Origin: Acanthamoeba sp. SK_2022b
Lineage: Eukaryota; Discosea; Longamoebia; Acanthamoebidae
DNA: 64,000 nucleotides
NCBI GenBank assembly: GCA_027943245.1
Contig: JANDJZ010000054.1
Location: 1 to 64,000, forward strand
Reading direction: 5' to 3'
The position numbers and the translations under genes are program-made. Of this stretch, positions 23,326-35,629 are shown piece after piece; the first letter of the stretch is position 1; each line of letters begins with the position of its first letter. The notes under the pieces were generated by a model. It did no database searches, had not been told where the DNA came from, and saw only the letters and a program-made list of their open reading frames with translations.

Positions 23326-26159
23326 ATGGGTTATTGTACCAAGTGCGGCAAAGAAGACCCCAAGACCATCAAATTCTGCGTAACTTGCGGCAATCCGGTT
23401 CACCTCAACTCTGCTTCATCTGCTTTATCTTCTTCTCCTTCCTCTTCGCCGGCCCCCATCTCTCCTCGTGATCGATCCCGAACTTTTAACAAGATGCTCC
23501 GACGAAACACCAGCGCCGCCCACATCGATGCCGAGGAAAAGGTGGCTCCTCACTTCTCTCTTCCTCATGAGGCGGAACAACCAAGCCTTACGTTACCCCT
23601 ATATATCGTGATAACCAGATGAACCTCAACCCCGAGCAGTGGAGCTCTCCCGACAAGGAAGGCCTCCTCCAGAAGCAGGGTACGTACCCCCTTTCGTTTT
23701 TCGTTTCTCGGGGGGGGGGGGACTCAAATCCTTTCTCGTCGCAGGCCACGTCGTGAAGAACTGGAAGACGAGATGGTTCGTCTTGCAGAACGATATGCTG
23801 TTCTACTTCAAGGACAAGAAGGTTCAGCATCCTCCCCATTTATGGAGATCAGATCCATCACGGCTTAGAACTTCATCATAACCCTTCCCCCCAATCCGTT
23901 TCGGCTTCAGTCCACATCCAAGCAACCCAAGGGCTTTATGGCTTTGAAGAATGCTTCGCTTCAGGCGACTGACAAGAGCAAGCGAACACATGTGTTCGAA
24001 ATCAATTCCGCCATCTCAAAGAACAAGATCTTGTATATCCAAGGTGATCTCCGCATCCATTCCTAAGAGGCGCAAGGTCTAATACCTCCTCCAAATCGAC
24101 AGCCAAGAGTGACGCTGAGATGCAGGCGTGGATGGATGCCATCATGAAGAACGCCCGGTCGTATGACAGCGTCTCTGCTCCCCTGGCGGTCCAGCACAAG
24201 GTGCACGGAGGCTTCGACGGCGAGAAGGGCTTCACTGTGCGTTTCCCTCCCACTCCCGTTATAGGCCCGTTGTCACTCTACTGACTGTGGTGGGGAGCTC
24301 GGCTTCCTCTCTGATGCCCAGGGTCTGCCGAAAGAGTGGGAGACCATGCTCCGCTCGGCCGGTATCGATCCGGAGGAGTTCAACAAGCATAAGGGCGCTG
24401 CCGTCAAGGCAGTCGAGTTCTATCAGAACATGATCAATGTGCAGCCGCGTACGTCGAACTCTCTCTCTCTCTCTCTCTCTCTTACAGCTTGGCCTTGCTC
24501 CTCGTCCTTCGCACCTAAAGGCACACGCAGCAATCATGTGATTGACACTGTTACCTTCCCTCCATTCGATGACGGTAGACGCTCGCCCTGCTTCATCCAA
24601 CTCTCTGACCCCTCTGCCCGAAAAGAGGAAGCTCAGGCTCGGTACGCATTCGCACACGCCCGTTGTATGTTGATTGTCTGTAAACTAAGACTGTGCGCAC
24701 TTGCAGAGGAGCTCGTCTCTACCGACGATCCCACACAGAGATACGTCAACGAGGAAAAGATTGGTGAAGGGTAAACACTCCTCTTGGCCCAGCTTGTTTG
24801 TGGATCGTGGTCTCACTTTTTGCTCCCCCTCCCCCCCAAACGCTCGACAGTGCTGCCGGCCAAGTGTTCGTGGCCCTAGACAAGCGCTCGAACCGCAAGG
24901 TGGCCATCAAGAAGATGAAGCTCGACGACGAGAGCGCCAAGCTCCTGGCCAGCGAGATTCACATGATGAAGAGCTCCAACCACCCCAACATTGTCGGATA
25001 CATCGACTCCTATATCGTGGGAGGCGAGCTCTGGGTACGAGCTCACATCGGTCCCGCCGTTGCTTTTTCACGCCAGGCTCACTCTCCTCTGCGTTCTTGT
25101 CCGCAGGTGATCATGGAGTTCTTGAGCAACGGTATGCTCACTGAGTGGCTGGAGCAGTACCCCAACGGTGATTGCCACATGGGCGAAGCTGAGGCCGCCT
25201 TCGTTTGCCGAGAGGTATCCGTTCTGCTGCTTACCTGCACAGCCTTAATCGATTGTTATTAATGTTCTATCTGACCGTCACCTACTCTATTGTTTTGCCA
25301 CAGACGCTTTCGGCCCTCAAGTACATCCACAGCCTTCACCGCATTCACAGGGATATCAAGTCGGACAACGTGTTGATCGGTGAAGACGGTAGCATCAAGC
25401 TCGGTACGACTAACAGCTTCTTCCGCTGATCTGCCATTGTACGGTCCTAGACTGACGTCCGCTTCTGCCACTCTCCAGCCGATTTTGGTTATGCCGCGCA
25501 GCTGACGCAGCAGAAGGCGAAGCGAACGACAGTGGTCGGCACGCCGTACTGGATGGCTCCGGTAACGACACCGCGCTGCACACAACCCGAGCGCATGCGG
25601 CATTCGAAGCGACTAATCATTTACTTGTTCTTTACATTTTATTTTGCTGTGCAGGAAGTCATCCAAGGAACGGATTACGACTACAAGGTGGATATTTGGT
25701 CGCTCGGTATCATGCTCATGGAGATGACCGATGGCGAGCCTCCCTACATGGAGTTCCCTCCCCTCAGGGTACGCGCAACTCTCTCCTCTCCTCGCCTCGC
25801 GTGTCCACAGTTGCCACTTGCTTATTGCCCTGTGTGGCACCCAGGCTCTCTTCTTGATCACGACGCAAGGAATCCCCGGCATGAAGGAGCCCCACAAGTG
25901 GAGCGCCGAGTGCAAGGACTTCCTGAACAAGTGTCTCGCCAAGGACGTCGGCGCCAGGCCCGACGCCGCCACCCTCCTGAAGGTACACAACGACCTCGTG
26001 CAACCCCATCACACGTGTGCGCTGGAAGGGGCAAGGACTCACTCAGGCGCCTCTGTTTTTTGCTATCCCTTTCTCCCCCAGCACCCGTTCTTGAACAAGG
26101 CTGGCCCTCCCGGCTGCTTGCTGCCCGGTCTGCGTAAGGCGCAGAAGCTGAAGGACTGA
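23326..26159 (+). CDS. PAK-type Ser/Thr kinase with zinc ribbon, PH and p21-binding domains
   Basis: Fourteen exons (first 23326-23541, last 26082-26159) join in frame to 538 residues. Residues 4-22 form a zinc ribbon ([19 protein letters not shown]). A PH domain follows ([22 protein letters not shown] through [12 protein letters not shown]), then a CRIB/PBD ([25 protein letters not shown]), then the kinase: [16 protein letters not shown] (catalytic Lys), [29 protein letters not shown] and [15 protein letters not shown]-kinase order matches amoebozoan PAKs and fungal Cla4, which link Rac/Cdc42 and phosphoinositides to myosin I and actin. The N-terminal zinc ribbon is unusual for PAKs. AATAAA follows at 26323. 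Upstream sequence separates it head-to-head from the membrane protein gene by about 250 bases. Confidence 0.93.
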
Positions 26160-26322
26160 AGCCGCGGCTTCCTCCAGACATCCGTTGTACACCGCACATT
26201 ATTGACAGCCTCCCTGACCGTGTGGGCTTGCACTCTTCTCCTCACCTCAACCTTCCCGCAAGGGGCGAGGCATCACCTCGCGCCTCTCTCACCCCAGCCG
26301 TCACTTGCTTTCGTCGCCTGCA

Positions 26323-26328
26323 AATAAA
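26323..26328 (+). terminator. AATAAA polyadenylation signal of the PAK gene
   Basis: Canonical signal 164 bases after the PAK stop and about 150 bases before the next gene's ATG. Confidence 0.5.
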
Positions 26329-26474
26329 GCTCGCCGTGTAATTCTAGGCAAGAAAAATGTGCGCAGAAAAAAAGGCCGAGCGCAGCTCACTGGTTCGCCG
26401 GGAGGTGCTGAAGACAAGCGCCAGCTTGTCGTTGCCGAGAACGTGCGACAAGCCAAGAAAGAACAGCTGCCAAG

Positions 26475-29400
26475 ATGGAAGGCTCGCCACGGCAAAGTGA
26501 AGCGGCAGGAGATGGCTCCTCTGCCGAACGACGTACGCGCGCCTTGCTTTCGTCCATCCATCAACCCCATCTCAGAGCCTTCTGATTTGTATTTAATAAT
26601 TACAAAAATATTGATCACAAAAAATATAAAAGAAAGAATTGATATTTCAAAAAAATGGCAGATGAGGCTTTTTTTTAAATTTTAATATATTTTGCTCACG
26701 AGCCTTTTTTCTGTCCTGCAGTGTGGGTGGAAGAGAACTGCTTGGAAGGCACCAAGGAAGACGCCAACATCAGCCCCCCGTCTTTCGGGTTCATTGGCAA
26801 TGCCCACCTTATCACCGTACGTGTTCTTTCTCTTCTTTGCAAATGCGTGCCGTGGCCAACTGTGGCTATCCGTGTGCAGAGCGACTCCAAAAAGAGGAAG
26901 AAGGCGCTCGTGGCTCTGGGACGCTTCCGCATCTTCGTCATCGTCAAGTCGGCGCTGGGCCGGCGAAAGGTGCGCAACTAGCCGCTCGTTCTCCTTCGGC
27001 CTCGTCGTTTCAATCGGCGAGGCTCTCTAACCACACTCCTTCCCCGTTGCCAGGTCAAGTTCAGCTGTCCTCTGTTCGATCTGCTTGAAGTGAATGGAAG
27101 CAAAGAAGCGGTAGCCACCACCCACCCATCGGCCCTCACCCGCACGCGCTGCTGGCAGAAGCCAATGACGTCAGGACCTGACCTTCTCACCGCGGCTCTC
27201 ACTTGCCACTGCAGTTGACTCTGATCTATTGCGGCAAGCGTACGACGGGCTACCACATGCACTGCACCATGTTTCCTAACGGGAAGCTGGTATGCCTCTA
27301 TGACGATCTCTTCCACTTTGCTGCCACAGTGTGCTGTCTGACTGTCTGTCGGTGTCTTTGTTTGGCCTTCTACAGGGCTGCAAGAAGCAGTTCATCCTCA
27401 TGGCCACCACTCTGCCTCACTTTCTGCTCGCGCTTAGGTGCGTCGTTGCCTGGCCCCCTCCCCCGCTAGACTCGTCTCGCTCATTTGAGTGGCGTGGCGC
27501 TTCTGCTCGCCGGGGCGGTGTGGTTGTGCAGGACGGCCTTTGACAGGATCGCTCCCACGTTTGCGGCCGGCGAGTCCTTCAAAATCGGCCTCAACAACTC
27601 AGAGTACAAACACACGCCACCGTACACGCGCCTGACCCACTCACTCACTCCTTCCTCTCCCCCGCACCTGTCAGGCTCCTGCCCTTCACGCCCACCGGCG
27701 CCAACAGCATAGCGGCCGGCTTCCTGGAGACCTATCAAGGTAAGCCCTTGCGGGGTGGGTCTGTTCGTCGAGCAGCGAGGGCGGATGCCTTGGCCTGACT
27801 CGCTCTCTCGTTTTCTCTGCCTATGCGCCGTAAGCCTACTGTGACCTCAGGAGGACCCCGGTCAGCCAGCAGGTGATCACCTATCTGCAGGACCTCGTCG
27901 TGCGCCAGAAGTCGACCGAACTCAACCTCAACGATATCCCAGGCATTCACCCATCGTCCTCGATCAGGTAGGCGGCTCCTCGCCTCGCTCTCTCTCTTCC
28001 TCGGTCCGCTCTCGGTCTAGGTCTGGCTTGCTGGGCCTCACCTCGTCCTTTGACAGCTTTGACCTGGGCGCCGTGTTCGGAGCGCTGGAGCAAAACCAAT
28101 ACTTCACGTCGCTCAAAATCGAGGCCATATCGGGACACAAGGTAGGGCTGACCGTAATACCACAGCGTTACGTCGCTGGCTCCCTTCCCGCCAATCTCTC
28201 GGAGACACACGCACACGACACAAATCAAAGGGACGCGTACTTGGCGCCGTATTGACCCATGGCCATCGGGTCTGTCTGGCAGGACGTGTTCCTCTACGCG
28301 GCCAATGCCCTGCGCAGGAATGAGAGCTTGACTCGAGTGCACATGGCCTCCGTGGTATGCCCTCCCTCCTTCACCCGCGTCTTTCCCGTTTTTGATGTCG
28401 ACCAGTGAGCTCATTATTCCCGTCTACCGTGCCGGTCGACGTACACAGGACCCGTGCCCCAACAATCACTTTGCCGAGTTCTGTCAGGGGCTGCGGTTCA
28501 ACCCGGCCTCCGGCGTGCAGGTCCCAAACGCCTGCCACACGTGATTGGGGCGAGGCGGCCAATCTCATCTTCCCTTCTTTCCTCTATCTACAGGTGCTGG
28601 TGCTGCGTGGGAGCAACCTGGGCACCGCGGGCGCCCTCCACCTCGCCGATGCCCTGCAGGTAATGACGCCCTCCGTTGTCTCCTACCTACCCGTATGTTC
28701 TTACGCAACGCCGCGTTTTGGATTCTAAAGAGCCTCAAGCACGGCCTCCCCGTGCTGGACATCTCCTCCTGCCACATCAGCCCGAAGGGGTAGCCACCCA
28801 CTCAGCTCACCAAGACGATCGTGTGTTTTTTGTTTGTCTTAATCGCCTCCCCCCCCCTCTTGTAAATGTCTCAGGATGCTGGCCATCTTCTCTTCGTTCA
28901 TGCGCAACTTTTCCATGTCACTGACCATCACATCGCTGGACATCTCGCGCAACAAATGCGACGACCCATGCTCGGGTACCGTGCTCTTCGCTCTTCGTCT
29001 CTTTCTCTTTCTTTCTCCCCTTTCCCCCCCTCTAATACTCTTGCCCGTCAATTCTTGTCGACTCGCTGTTCGCTGCCAGACCTCTTTGCCCAGTGGCTGA
29101 ACGCCGTGAAGGAGTACAGCCCGCTCCAGCGTCTGATGATCGCCGACCTGTCCCTCAACTACACTCTTGTGGGCTCGGCCCTACGCCATTTCAAGGTACC
29201 TTCGCGCTCACGGCCACAGCATCATCTCTCTCCCTTGCCGGGTCGACCACTCACTGGGCTCCCCCAACAGAATTTGGTCGAGCTCAACGTCTCCAGCAAC
29301 AGGCTTGACCACGGTTCGTGTCCTCCCACCTCTCTCAGTGCCACAGTTGCGATTTCGCTGCTAAACGCGTGATCCATGCGCACTCGCGTCCTTAGCCGGT

Positions 29401-31520
29401 GCCCAATTGGTGCGCACGGTGTGCGAGATGAGCCGGACGCTCGTTACGATCGACCTGTCGTCGTGCCACCTTGCTGGTCTCTTCCTCCCTCTTTTCCTCC
29501 TCCTCCTCGTCGATCTTCTGTTTTGTCCCCGTTCCCGGGTATTGACCCGCGCAACGGCGTCGTGATTGGGGGGGGGTCGGCCAGGCGAGCATGTGGCGCT
29601 GGTGGCCAAGGCCGTGGGAGAGAACGGTAACCTCCGGTCGGTCCGCCTTAACTTGGTACGCGCCTGCCGAACGGGGGCAATCACAGCCTGAGCGAGCGGG
29701 TGGGAGAGGAGTACGGGGGGAGGCTAATACAACACGCATGCGACCTCCAGGCCAAGAACGACATCACGAAGAAGGACTGCTCCACGTTTGCCGGTTTCAT
29801 CAGACAATGCAAGAACGTGGCCTATCTCGATCTGTCGCATAACAAGGTGCGGTCTCCCCCCCCTATCCCTCTCCTTCCGCCACAGCCGAGCACGCTCATC
29901 GGGGGGGGGGGCGTGCCCGCGTGAGCAGATCCACAACCGAGGAATGGAGGAGATCTTGCAGAGCCTCACTGGGCTCCCCGCCCTTCACACCCTCATACTC
30001 GACCACGCATGCAAGTATGCACCTCCCCATTCTCTCTCTCTCTCTCTCGAGCGACGCAGTGGCTAGGCGTCGGTGTGATTATCCTGGCCATCTCCCGTTC
30101 ATTACTGGAGCTCACCAACCCCTCATGGCATGTACTGCGGACCGCAGGTCGCCCGATTCCCAGACGGCTGGCGTTCTCTGCTCCCTGGTGTCGCAAAACC
30201 CCAACGTGCGTCGTCTCCGCTGGAGCGTGTGCGCGCGCAGGTCTGAGTGGCGCTGACGGCTCAGGTGTTCCGTGTGCTGTGCTCTCCAGATCCGTGCGTT
30301 GCGGTTGGCCGGCGGGTGGGGTCCAGCCATGGACGCCTTCATGCCCCTCATCGCCAAGAACGAAACGCTAGAGGTGCTTACCCCCCCTCCTCTCTTTTCC
30401 CTCCGTTCATACACACACCCGAGCCCCCCCTCCCCTCCCCCGTCGGAGGTACTGCGTTGTAATGCTGATGATGGTCGGGCCTGCTGCGCGCGGCTGCCTA
30501 TACAGGTGTTGGACGTCAGCGACAACAAGCTGGGCGATAAGGGTGCGGCGCTGATCGCCAACCTGTTATCCACGAACCCCATCCTCAAACGTACACTCGA
30601 CTCACATAAGCGCCCGCCTGGCGCCCGCCGGCCGTGCACCAGTCTGACTTGGGTTGGGGTTGCGGGCACCGCAGGCCTCGTGGTGGACGGCAACGGGTTC
30701 ACCATCAGCGGATTCCAGGCCATCGCCCTCGGTCTCGTCACCAACACCACGCTCGTGCAAATGGTACAAAGACCGTGGCGCCGCTGCTCACACACACATG
30801 ACGCGAAGCCCACTCCCTTCCGATTCGTGTGTGCGTGCGTGCAACCTAGGACTTCCCCTGGCAAGACTTTGACAAGGCGTGCAGCTCGATTCCCTCGCCG
30901 AAGCAGCCGCACCTCGTACGCTTCCTCCTTCGCTTCTTTGCGGGCGGTAGCTCACTTGAGTGCGTTCAGGACAACCTGCGCCACAACGTGATGGAGGTGC
31001 AAGTTGCGCTGAGCCGAAACATGTACGGCCACTCCTCGGTCCACTCCTTCGAACTCAACCGCGACGACGTTCAGGCACGCGCTGCTTCCCCTTCCCCTCC
31101 TCCCCTGGTCATTTTACTTCTATTTTCGCATGGTAACACGGAAACGAATCGACAGGTGCCTCTGGCGGTTAAGGCGCCCCTGGCTCAGGTCCCCGCCGAG
31201 GTACAGAGCTTCGATCCGCCTACTACGCGGTGTGTGGTGCTGGGGTAATGTGTCTCACCCACAATCTGTGCTGCGCTCCGCAGTTGCTGGCGGTGCAGAA
31301 CGAGGCGCCTCCGCTGCCGCCCTACGCCGGCGAGTCGTCCGGTTCCGTGCTGCTCTCCCCGCGCTCGCCCTCGGCCGACGACGTCGGCGGCCTGTGCCCG
31401 CCGCCCACTCCGGGCTTCGAGTACTTCTCGCCCCCGCCCGAGACCGATCCCCAGATGGAGGTGGGCGACGCGATGATGCCCCACATGTCGCCCATTCCCG
31501 CGCCACCGCCCCGCGACTAG
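26475..31520 (+). CDS. carmil: CARMIL / Acan125-type leucine-rich repeat protein
   Basis: The chosen start gives MEGSPRQSEAAGDGSSAER in exon 26475-26532, whose spare base joins TGTGGGTGG at 26722 to read LWVEENCLEG. A non-canonical PH domain follows (GRFRIFVIVKSALGRRKVKF, LIYCGKRTTGYHMHCTMFPN), a linker, then leucine-rich repeats from FGALEQNQYFTSLKIEAISG (about 28080) through VLDVSDNKLGDKGAALIANL (about 30508) and LVVDGNGFTISGFQAIALGL (about 30680), a helical cap, and a proline-rich tail ending PPPTPGFEYFSPPP and APPPRD. CARMILs regulate capping protein and link myosin I SH3 domains and Arp2/3 at the leading edge; the founding member is from Acanthamoeba. The tail here is short, and I see no capping-protein-interaction motif, so it may be a paralogue or variant. 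Confidence 0.88.
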
Positions 31521-31578
31521 TTTAGGGTTGTGCGCGCGCGAATGTTTTTGCATACAGCGGGTCCAGCACTTGCTCTGT

Positions 31579-33617
31579 TCATTCCACCGTGCCGCTCTCT
31601 CCATGCTCGTCCGCTAGCTCTCCTGGGGAGCTGGTCGTTGACGTAGAGAACATGCTGTGATAACTCGCACCATAGTCCACCAGGATTTCCTGACATAGTG
31701 GGTGGTTGTGTGTGAGAGAAGGTGGGGGAGGGCGAGTGCGAGCGTTTTACCATTCCTTTGCGTATGCGTCGAGTGGTTATGACCAAGATGCAAGCCCCAT
31801 CCCGCGCGTAGGTTTGCCCCATGATGGCGTTGACCTGGCCCAGCTTGAGTGGCTGCGACGCATCGTTCACAAACCTGAACACCAACGCCCAACCAACACT
31901 TCACTTAGCCATGTGCCTGACCGCCCGCGATGCTGGGGACGATGCCGACATACCGGCTTTCGTTGCCGTAGCGTGCGGCGTCAATGTCCTGAGTCTCTGA
32001 GTACCACATGCAGAAGGGCTGCTCAAGGCTGATGTCCGGGTTGCTGTCGCCACATGAGAGAGTCGGGCAGTCAGCGCCGGTACAAGACCCTCACAACACA
32101 TCACACACATACACACAACCACACAGGGAAAAGGGGTGACGGCGTACGCGAGCACGATCTCGCCCGTGTATTCGAAGAGGCAGGTGCCGGTCGGGATGTC
32201 GCAAGTGGCGAAGACACCTCGCTGGGGCGTCGGAAGCCCCTCCAGCGGATGCCCCGGCGGCACCAGCCGCACCTCCACGCAGTGCCACGGCTCCTACCCC
32301 CCAGTTTGCTGGCCCATCAGCGGTCCGTAGAACGGGGGGGGGGTAGAGCTCAGCCACTGGTCAAGCGGACGGTACCGAAGTGCGCAGGAGCTGGACGGTG
32401 GGCTCGTGGTCATTCGGGATCTTGTCGGCGTTGGCGGGCACGTCTCGGAGCGAGCGGGCGTAGGTGCAGACCTCGGCGGGCCACTTGTCCGGCGGCGAGA
32501 CCTCCCCGTAGATCAGATATCGGGGCAGCCGGTCCGGGTCGTGCACCCGGCCCCTCCTCCTTGTCGTCCCGTTCCATCGCTGGTGTCCCGAATCCTCGCC
32601 GTAGGTTTCGTCATTGTCATCTTCGTATAGCTCGTCGCTGTCGGTCGACAGCTCCGAGCGTGTCTCCTTTCTACTGCTCGCGTTCGTTTGCTCGCGCGCT
32701 GTTCTCTTTGCTGGCTCGCCCTGGTGGTCGCCGTCGGAATCGCTGTCGCTGTACTCATCGGCGTTCTCCTCGCGATGCCGCTTGCGTCTGCGGTGCCGGT
32801 ATTTGTCAGCGGCCGCCCTCACCTGCGCGGCCTCCTTTCGCATGCGCCGCCGGTCCAGCATGCTCAACGGCGTCTCGCCCTGCCCTCCCACACCCAAGCG
32901 TCGGGTTTGCGATCAGCCAATGGCGGCCATCGATCCCAGCGTGCGTGGGCGTGGGGAGTAGCCACCTTCTTGTTTCGGGCATTCGGGTCGGCCCCCTGGC
33001 TGATGAGGTAGAGCACTCGCTGGTAGCGCGCGACGAACGCCCCCCCCCCACCACGCATGAGCGTGGACTGGCCAATGGACCTGGGGGGGGGCAAGGAGTG
33101 ACACGTACGTCCATGATGTCATGTCCGATCTCGGCCAGGTCGTAGGGCAGGTAGCACAGGAAGTGGAGCGGCGTGTAGTAAAGGTTGTCCCTCGCGTTGA
33201 CGTCGGCATCTGTGGTATGGCCGCAGAGTATGTGAGAGCCCGCTCCGCCCTGCTCACGCGCGCAAGCAACGCTTACCTGCATTGATCAGTTCTTGTAGGA
33301 TCTCCATGCTGTAGTCGGCGCAGTAGTGAAGCAGTCCCTCCTTCATGTCGTTTCTGATATCGACCGACGCCCCCCGTTCTGTTCGTGCAATCCCCCGCTT
33401 GTCAATCTCCGCTCACTGGCGCACCCGAAGAAGGCGAGGTGTTGGGTGTGTTCGGGGGCAGAGGAGCTCCGTCAGTCGTACCGATGAGCAAGCGGAGGCC
33501 CTCCTTGCGCCCGCCCTTGGCCGCCCAATAGAGTACGCTCTCACCCGCCTGCGTTATGGCATCGACGTCTGAGAGGGCGAGGCGTTGTTGGTGGGTTGTG
33601 TGTGAAAAGTGTATGTG

Positions 33618-33677
<60 letters not shown>

Positions 33678-34632
33678 TTAGATCGAAGTAAACAGAGAAG
33701 AGAAAGAGAGAGAAGACGATACACGGCGTAAGAACGGGAGCGTACCGGCTCCACAGTCGATCAAGAGACTCATCAATGCTGTCCAGCCAAAGTAAGCCGC
33801 GTGGTGGAGAAGCGTCTCGCGGTCGCCGCAATGAACGCGGGGGTCTGCCCGAGCCTGAAGCAGTAGCCTGATCTATCTTGTGGAGTCAGCTCTCCTTGTG
33901 TGTGCGCGCGCGTATTGTGTGATCACTCAACTGCGCAGTCGGTGCGTGCCTTGCCTCGAAGAGACCTGAATTGTGCGGCGGTGTCGGGTCCGTAGGCGCC
34001 CTTGATCCTAGCCAGCACACCCTGCAGCTGCTCGGTCATGACGTCGTCGTAGGACCGCCTCACCTCGTCGAGCTCCTCTTCGTCGTCGTGGCCATCGACG
34101 CCTGTCTCATCGGCGTCGTCGTCCATACCTTCACAGACATCGCGATCTGATAACGCCCAGCCGTCGTCCTGGTCTGCCTCGCCGCGCGGCTCCACCTCGG
34201 CCTCGCTTCCATCGCCGGTTGTTGCCGCCGCGCGGGACAGTTGTCGAGCACTGTGCTCGAGACGCTCGCGTTCGGGGGAGTCAGCATCTGGCAGTCGCCA
34301 CCTGAACGGCGTCTCTGTAGGGGTGAGCCCAAGCAGGCTGAACACGAAGAACAGCTTGGCTGGCAGTTGCCAGAGGGACTTGGGCACCTGCAGCGCGATC
34401 GCAGCTCAGTGTGAGTGAAGGGAGACGAGGAAAGGGAGAGAGCACGTACGTCGAACGTGGTTGCACTGCTGGGGGGCATGTGGGTGAGCAGGAAATAGAG
34501 GGCCGGCTGTGCGCTGCGCATGGGGCCAAGGTGCTCCAGAAGCAGCCTCGCCTCATGCTTGATATCCACCCCTATGCTTCGCCAATAGGGGCAGTTCACG
34601 CCCCCATAGCACTCGGGTCCGCACGCCTCCAT
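31579..34632 (-). CDS. Ankyrin-repeat / SET-domain protein
   Basis: Exon 1 (34632-34450) starts MEACGPECYGGVNCPYWRSI and joins 34387-33923 in phase 0. A donor inside TDCA|gttgag and an acceptor about 70 bases on continue into ankyrin repeats (RETLLHHAAYFGWTALMSLL, GESVLYWAAKGGRKEGLRLL, KEGLLHYCADYSMEILQEL, NARDNLYYTPLHFLCYLP, VLYLISQGADPNARNKK). A basic then acidic low-complexity stretch follows, and a SET domain: RGVFATCDIPTGTCLFEYTG, DIDAARYGNESRFVNDAS across a GTATGT intron, and TRRIRKGEILVDYGASYHS. SET proteins methylate lysines, usually on histones. The usual NHSCxPN box is replaced by NDASQP, so activity is doubtful. Alternatively, 33923-34632 is a separate 215-residue gene. Confidence 0.72.
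33619..33676. repeat. (GT)29 microsatellite in an ankyrin-SET intron
   Basis: Uninterrupted TG dinucleotides between two ankyrin-coding exons. Confidence 0.95.
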
Positions 34633-34793
34633 CCAGCTCAGAACAACTTTCAGGTTGTATTGCGCCCACCACCTTGTTTTTCGGGTGAGTTTCGCAAAAC
34701 ACTCAAAATGCAAGAAAAATAAACAAAATAAATAAAAGCTGGTGGTTGTAGTCGATCATAACCTACGTGAGAGCAGAGTGACAGCAGCTTGGA
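34633..34793. promoter_or_regulatory. 161-bp divergent promoter region
   Basis: Lies between the ATG of the ankyrin-SET gene (minus) and the ATG of the FKBP gene (plus). The left half is AT-rich (AAATAAACAAAATAAATAAA near 34715). Both transcripts must start here, so a shared promoter is inferred. Confidence 0.5.
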
Positions 34794-35554
34794 ATGGCCG
34801 ACGAGCGCATGGAAATCGATCTTTCGGGCGACGGAGGCGTGGTTAAGACAATCATAACCGAGGGCACCGGCAGCGACACACCGCCCTCTGGTTCTGATGT
34901 CTCGGGTACACGCCCCTTGCTGATCATCTTGTGGTTGCCGCTGACTCATCCCTTCTAATTTACGATCTCTGTGTGTCGCAATAGTACACTACACCGGCAC
35001 CCTGGTGGATGGAAAGAAGTTCGATTCGAGCCGCGACAGAGACGAGCCCTTCAAGTTCAAGCTGGGTGCTGGCCAAGTCATCAAGGGCTGGGACAAGACC
35101 GTGGCCACGATGAAGCGCGGCGAGCGGTGCCGCGTCGTGCTCCGCTCCGACTACGCCTACGGCAAGAGCGGCTCGCCGCCTACCATCCCCGCCGATGCCA
35201 CCCTCGGTACCCCACTGACCACGCGCTCCGCTCTCACGCACCCCAGCCTGCGCTCATGCGGTCTCCTCTCTCTCTCTCTCTCTCTGCGCAGTGTTCGACA
35301 TCGAGCTGCTGAGCTGGAAGGACGAGGAGGATCTCACCCACGACGGCGGCGTGCTCAAGAAGTTGCTGCGCGCTGCCGCGCCTGAGGATTGGGAGAGGCC
35401 CAAGGACGACTCGGAGGTCAAGGTCTCCTTCAACCTCACCACCGCCGACGGCCAGCCCATCGAGTCCAAGACCGACTTCACCTTCGTCCTCGGCTCCGAG
35501 GCCGTGCCCACCGGGCTGGAGAAGGTACGCATGCCGGCAGGATGTCATCTCTCT

Positions 35555-35629
<75 letters not shown>

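Noticed and set aside
23711..23722. Runs of 9-12 G (also near 12892, 29572, 29900, 33080, 36889) as regulatory G-tracts
   Set aside because: All are in introns or spacers and occur as simple homopolymers without multiple spaced G-runs; assembly or polymerase slippage is equally likely.
33541..33831. ORFs encoding poly His-Thr (also near 18155, 35478, 39240, 58564) and poly Cys-Val (also 35389, 56801)
   Set aside because: They are translations of GT/CA microsatellites inside introns of real genes on one strand or the other.
33923..34632. Stand-alone 215-residue acidic protein gene
   Set aside because: A GT donor just before the stop and an in-phase AG acceptor about 70 bases on link it to the ankyrin exons, so one gene is the simpler model. 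Noted as the alternative.
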